DNA of 64,000 bases from Acanthosepion esculentum (lineage: Eukaryota > Mollusca > Cephalopoda > Sepiida > Sepiidae), in the NCBI GenBank assembly GCA_964036315.1, contig OZ038485.1, forward strand, positions 98,776,727 through 98,840,726, given 5' to 3'. The notes beneath the pieces are model-generated. The model was not told the DNA's origin. It saw only the letters and a list, made by a program, of their open reading frames with translations, and made no database searches. Every line of letters starts with the position of its first letter. The first letter of the stretch is position 1. Positions 60,430 to 64,000 of this stretch are shown one piece after another. The translations under genes were made by a program, and so were the position numbers.

Positions 60430-61150
60430 TTAGCTGGATTGATGTGAGTTTGTGACCCTGGGTTTCACGCTATTTGCGATCGTCAGGCAAACTGATTAAT
60501 TTTTAAATTTTGGATTTATATATGGTTGCGTATATCGGTGTTTTTTATGGTAGTGGAAGGAAAAATTGTCGTCGGAACGCCACTCATACTTACGCAAACA
60601 TACATACACGCACGCTCACTCATTGGAGCTCAAACAAACAAACATCTGTGAACAGTATGGGACTGGGCATATATGCGCATCCATGTGTCGTTGCGTAAAT
60701 ACGTACACATTTGGTCGTTGTATTCAATGTTGGATTGTGTAAGAAATATATTTCGTCTGTTGCGGTATCAACGCGCAGAATGTTCGTCTATTTTGTTCGC
60801 TAAATAATGTATTCTCCGACACACGTATATTCGCATGATGGGGTCTGTGTAAGACTATGATAGGTAAAATTGTTATTATTTTAAATTTTTAAAGCTGTTT
60901 TGTTATTATTTTAAAGCCGGTTATTTGCTTGTTTTTGGCGATTGCGCATATGTAAATGATAGATACTCCAATTTGTAACAGTTATTAGTATTTATGCGGT
61001 AGTGACGTTCCGACGGCAATTTTTAATCTCACTATCATAAAAAAACACCGATATACGCAACCATACATAAATCTAAAATTTAAAAATTAATCAGTGTGTC
61101 TGACGATCAAAAATAACGTGAAACTCAGGGTCACAAACTCAAATCAATAC

Positions 61151-61152
<2 letters not shown>
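60430..61152. mobile_element. Non-autonomous transposon with about 150-bp TIRs
   Basis: The left arm 60,430-60,592 (GAGTTTGTGACCCTGGGTTT, GCGATCGTCAGGCAAACTGA, GGTTGCGTATATCGGTGTTT, GTCGTCGGAACGCCACT) is inverted at 60,990-61,152 (GACGTTCCGACGGCAATTTT, AAACACCGATATACGCAACC, AACTCAGGGTCACAAACTC) at roughly 85-90 percent identity. The interior of about 400 bp has no transposase. The right end meets (TA)n. The family is unknown; the structure is fold-back-like. Confidence 0.88.

Positions 61153-61213
<61 letters not shown>
61152..61213. repeat. (TA)n microsatellite
   Basis: About 60 bp of TA. Confidence 0.97.
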
Positions 61214-61216
<3 letters not shown>

Positions 61217-61515
61217 TGGGAGAGTTTCTGGGAGAGCGCGTGTTATCTATTGTAATCAACAATTTGAACAAGGTCACCACGGTGACTAATGGCTTTGTGC
61301 TAGCAAAGCCCTCGACGGCCCTCAAGAGTTCTGTCTACCCAATTTCACTGACAAAGCTTGGGTCAACCAGCGGCATGGTTTTTAAGCACTTTCCAAATGT
61401 ACCGCACGCTGGGATCGACCATTCCGATAACACCAGGAAGTTTCCTTCCTGACAAATAGACCATGGTGAGATTCGAACACAGGTTTCATGGTCAGAAAGC
61501 AAACGTTCTAACGAC
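61217..61515 (-). mobile_element. SINE-like repeat S3, copy 2
   Basis: Collinear with 1172-1505. On the minus strand the start GTCGTTAGAACGTTTGCTTT, GACCATGAAACCTGTGTTCG, AATCTCACCATGG is tRNA-like. This copy sits between two TA tracts. Confidence 0.68.
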
Positions 61516-61517
61516 CT

Positions 61518-61530
61518 ATATATATATATA

Positions 61531-61563
<33 letters not shown>

Positions 61564-61582
61564 CACGAACAGACTGGAAAAG

Positions 61583-61646
<64 letters not shown>

Positions 61647-61691
61647 ACGCAGACACACAGATAGTTTAGATATATCATGAACAGACTAAAC

Positions 61692-61737
<46 letters not shown>

Positions 61738-61760
61738 GTAGGTAGGTAGGTAGATAGATA
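61518..61760. repeat. (TA)n, (TG)n and (GATA)n complex
   Basis: TA runs at 61,518-61,561 and 61,587-61,633, TG run to 61,648, then GATA/GGTA at 61,693-61,760. ACGAACAGACTGGAAAAGAT and GAACAGACTAAACAGATAGA, GACTGGAACGGATATATATA are repeated spacers. Confidence 0.95.
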
Positions 61761-61804
61761 AAACAGACTGGAACGGATATATATATTGCGTTTAAACGAT
61801 TATT

Positions 61805-62658
61805 AAATTATTAACGAGGTGAAATCTTTTTCATTTTGTATAAAAACTACCAGTCAGAATTTAAACGAAATTTTCACACCATAATGAAAATAGGTATATG
61901 CGCAGGCTGTATAAAACTGTATTGTTCTGCGCAACAGAAAACAGTGGCCATTTGCAATATTAACAAGATATAGAAGTGTTCCAGACTATAAATGAGTGTC
62001 ATTATAATCGTGCAAATGTGACTTGACCATTCTGAGAAAAATATTATAACATCTGAAATTTTAAAAAGTCAAGTTAGAAATAAGAAATAATTCGAAGATA
62101 TCACCAAACTGTGCAAAAGAAATTGTTGCAGCTGCTACGAAGGTACGTAACAGGGCCGATAAGGGTCACTCGTGGGTTGTTTCCCGACGTTCTTTGTCAC
62201 GAGTGAGACGTGAAGTTGTAAGTAACCAAATCCTGACAGGTGGAACACTTTTCAGAAGCATTGGAGAAGCAACAGTGTCCAGAAGTCCTCACTTGATGGC
62301 CCTGATGGTTGGAGCAAAGGTTGGGTCGTAAATGGACAAGATCGTCATCAACGCTTGACAAGCCAACAAGGAGGAGCAGGCATTAGGATTTGGGGGTATC
62401 ATGGTTGGTCGGTGGAGAGTGACTGATGGTACGAAAATGAATGCAAATGCTAATCTAGCCTTCCTCAAAGAGCACCAGGAATATTAGCTAACAACGCAAA
62501 GAATCACCTTAAGGAGAACCATCGTATTTATGCAAGATAATGCTCCTTCGCATTCAGAAGAAATTAGGTTTCTGTGGACCTCGGATTATGAACTGGCCGG
62601 TCAATTCTCCAATTGAAAACTTGGGGCGCATTCTGAATATAAAATATATAATATAAAA

Positions 62659-62660
<2 letters not shown>
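61805..62660 (+). mobile_element. Tc1-like element remnant, plus strand
   Basis: The outer region ATTATTAACGAGGTGAAATC and AAAAACTACCAGTCAGAATT (61,812-61,870) matches 59,143-59,200. The transposase starts at about 62,090 and the copy is invaded by TA repeats after 62,640. Confidence 0.72.
62090..62650 (+). pseudogene. Tc1-like transposase, N-terminus to second catalytic Asp
   Basis: Frames read KISPNCAKEIVAAATKVRNR, SRRSLSRVRREVVSNQILTG and FRSIGEATVSRS (two helix-turn-helix parts), then after frameshifts GFGGIMVGRWRVTDGTKMNA, LAFLKEHQEY and TIVFMQDNAPSHSEE (second catalytic Asp). The final part (PIENLGRIL-like) is scrambled. Several stops. Same family as 59.46-59.80 kb. Confidence 0.78.
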
Positions 62661-62708
<48 letters not shown>

Positions 62709-62869
62709 TATTTTGCATATTATATATATATATGTCATTTATTTTATATATATATATATATATTATATTATATTGTATTATATTTTTAAATATATATAAT
62801 AAAATATATATATAATAAATATATATATATTTATTTTGCATATTATATATATATATATGTCATTTATTT

Positions 62870-62907
<38 letters not shown>

Positions 62908-62948
62908 TATCTGTTTCAGTCTATTTTTTCAGTCTATCTATCTATCTA

Positions 62949-62986
<38 letters not shown>

Positions 62987-63060
62987 CTCTGTTTATTATC
63001 TATCCATCTATCTCTTTATATATGTTCCAGTCTCTTCCTTATCTATCTATCTATCTATCT
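62640..63060. repeat. (TA)n-rich complex with (TATC)n
   Basis: TA tracts interrupted by TTTATTTTGCATATTATATA units (62,706 and 62,828) and by ATGTCATTTATTTTATATAT, i.e. a tandemly repeated 120-bp TA-rich block, followed by TATC repeats at 62,935-62,952 and 63,038-63,060. Confidence 0.9.
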
Positions 63061-63535
63061 CCATTTCTTCACAGATATTTAACCGTCTACCTACCTATCT
63101 ATATTCACTTGTCGGTTGTGCCTGTTACTATTTTATTGACATTTATACAAATGAATTCGTGTTTGGTTTGTTGGGCGAAATAGACAGGTGGTTTAGCTTT
63201 GCACGCATTTTCGCGAAACGGGCCTTCCCGATCGGGGTCTTATTCACTCGGAAATGCAGAATGCATCATTAATTTGCGTGTTTGAAACGTTTTGCCGGAT
63301 AGAGGATGCAAGGATTTTATTCCACGAATAGACCGAGTGTCGCCATTCTTTCTCTTAAATTTGCCCTTCACCCGCAAGCTGAATATTCCTTGCTTTCTAA
63401 AATCCCTTCAATGATCTTCCTTCAATAAACAAGGAGGTCTTAACCTTTTGTGAAACTGTATGTAAAGATTTATAAAGTGCAGATGAGAACGACGTTTAAA
63501 ACACTGATATAATTAGCGAGGCAAACTTAAATTTT
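63061..63535. other. Unassigned sequence
   Basis: No gene or repeat recognised. Confidence 0.4.
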
Positions 63536-63547
63536 CAGAAACGTAAG

Positions 63548-63640
63548 AGGTCTGATCAAAAAGTATCAGGACTATAGCTATGGTATTGGAAATAAATTAC
63601 GCACATTGACCTTGAACACTGTCTCCATTTATTTCAGATA
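63548..63640 (+). mobile_element. Possible DNA-transposon end fragment
   Basis: AGGTCTGATCAAAAAGTATC then AGGACTATAG resembles the outer end of mariner-type elements. It is cut after about 90 bp by GATA repeat and no partner end is in the window. Weak. Confidence 0.3.
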
Positions 63641-63687
63641 GATAATTAACAGACTGAATAGATAGATAGATAGATACGAACAGACTG

Positions 63688-63742
<55 letters not shown>
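63640..63742. repeat. (GATA)n and (TA)n
   Basis: Short GATA run then about 50 bp of TA. Confidence 0.95.
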
Positions 63743-63746
<4 letters not shown>

Positions 63747-63789
63747 ATAGAATGATAAATAATAAATATATATAGAAATAAAGACACAA

Positions 63790-64000
63790 AGAGAGGAATT
63801 GAGTTAAATAAATATATAAACAGAAACAGTAATATAAACATATACAAGCGAGAGTGTTACAGCAAGAATGTTCGGTCCGACTGTCAGAGCTGACTGTTGG
63901 AAACTTCCCTTTCCAAAGGCAGTATCTGCTCCTAATTATAGCTGGAAGTGTCCATGCATGCGTGGGTAAATTACCATAGCAGATAGATAGATAAATAGAT
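63790..64000. repeat. Dispersed repeat S5, copy 2
   Basis: Matches 11,030-11,262 block by block (GAGAGGAATTGAGTTAAATA, ACAGCAAGAATGTTCGGTCC, GTCAGAGCTGACTGTTGGAA, CGTGGGTAAATTACCATA). It ends in (GATA)n at the window edge. Confidence 0.8.

Overview
This is a repeat-dominated window of an animal nuclear genome. It most resembles a cephalopod mollusc, probably an octopod. That assignment is an inference from the overall texture: many long (TA)n, (TAA)n and (GATA)n tracts, several tRNA-headed SINE families, decayed LINEs, Tc1/mariner relics, and an env-bearing Ty3/gypsy element. I found no intact host protein-coding gene, no spliced gene model that I could defend, no functional tRNA or rRNA gene, and no prokaryotic signal. 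Every open frame longer than about 100 codons is either a transposable-element fragment or lies in simple repeat.

Layout. 0-5 kb: a decayed LINE (called L-B here), interrupted by a 26-bp minisatellite and a SINE; a SINE insertion (S1) with a clean target duplication; and the 3' end of a second LINE family (L-A) whose 3' untranslated region carries a large 28-bp minisatellite. 5-10.3 kb: a Tc1 relic, another S1 SINE, a 34-bp minisatellite, a Penelope-like GIY-YIG fragment, an internally deleted mariner and a pogo-type MITE side by side. 11-14 kb: a Helitron-like 5' region and a SINE cluster (S4). 14-17 kb: LINE pieces and long polypurine/polypyrimidine tracts. 18-22.8 kb: a Tc1 fragment, hairpins, a LINE with a local inverted duplication, a tandem repeat carrying the 5' end of U2 snRNA, and a second Helitron-like copy. 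23.2-30.55 kb: a degenerate env-containing Ty3/gypsy element (gag, protease, integrase, env) that has lost its reverse transcriptase core. 31-36 kb: LINE/SINE mixtures and a 1-kb TA/GATACA array. 35.99-39.0 kb: a young LTR element on the minus strand, with both LTRs and a 5-bp target duplication, reduced to gag-NC-protease. 39.8-47.2 kb: several 3' ends of an RLE-type LINE with (TAA)n tails, and two copies of an element carrying a 34-bp array. 47.4-52 kb: GATA and GAAA tracts and an internally deleted Tc1-like element. 52-54.4 kb: nested SINE palindromes and a DUF4817/DDE transposon. 56-64 kb: nested solo-LTR-like copies, Tc1 relics, two long-hairpin or long-TIR elements and more (TA)n.

Nothing here works as a pathway; the region is layered transposon history. 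The recurring theme is that tandem repeats are not random: at least four arrays lie inside mobile elements (LINE coding sequence, LINE 3' UTR, a Helitron-like 5' end, and the element with the 34-bp array), and differ in copy number between copies. The most informative items are the LINE-derived minisatellites, the SINE/LINE shared 3' tail, the U2-like tandem repeat, the tripled primer-site/LTR-edge repeat of the young LTR element, the 108-bp near-perfect hairpin at 59.9 kb, and the template-switch-like inverted duplication at 19.8 kb.

Family names L-A, L-B, S1-S6 and E are labels used only in this report. Calls rest on reading the sequence and recalling family motifs; no database search was run.
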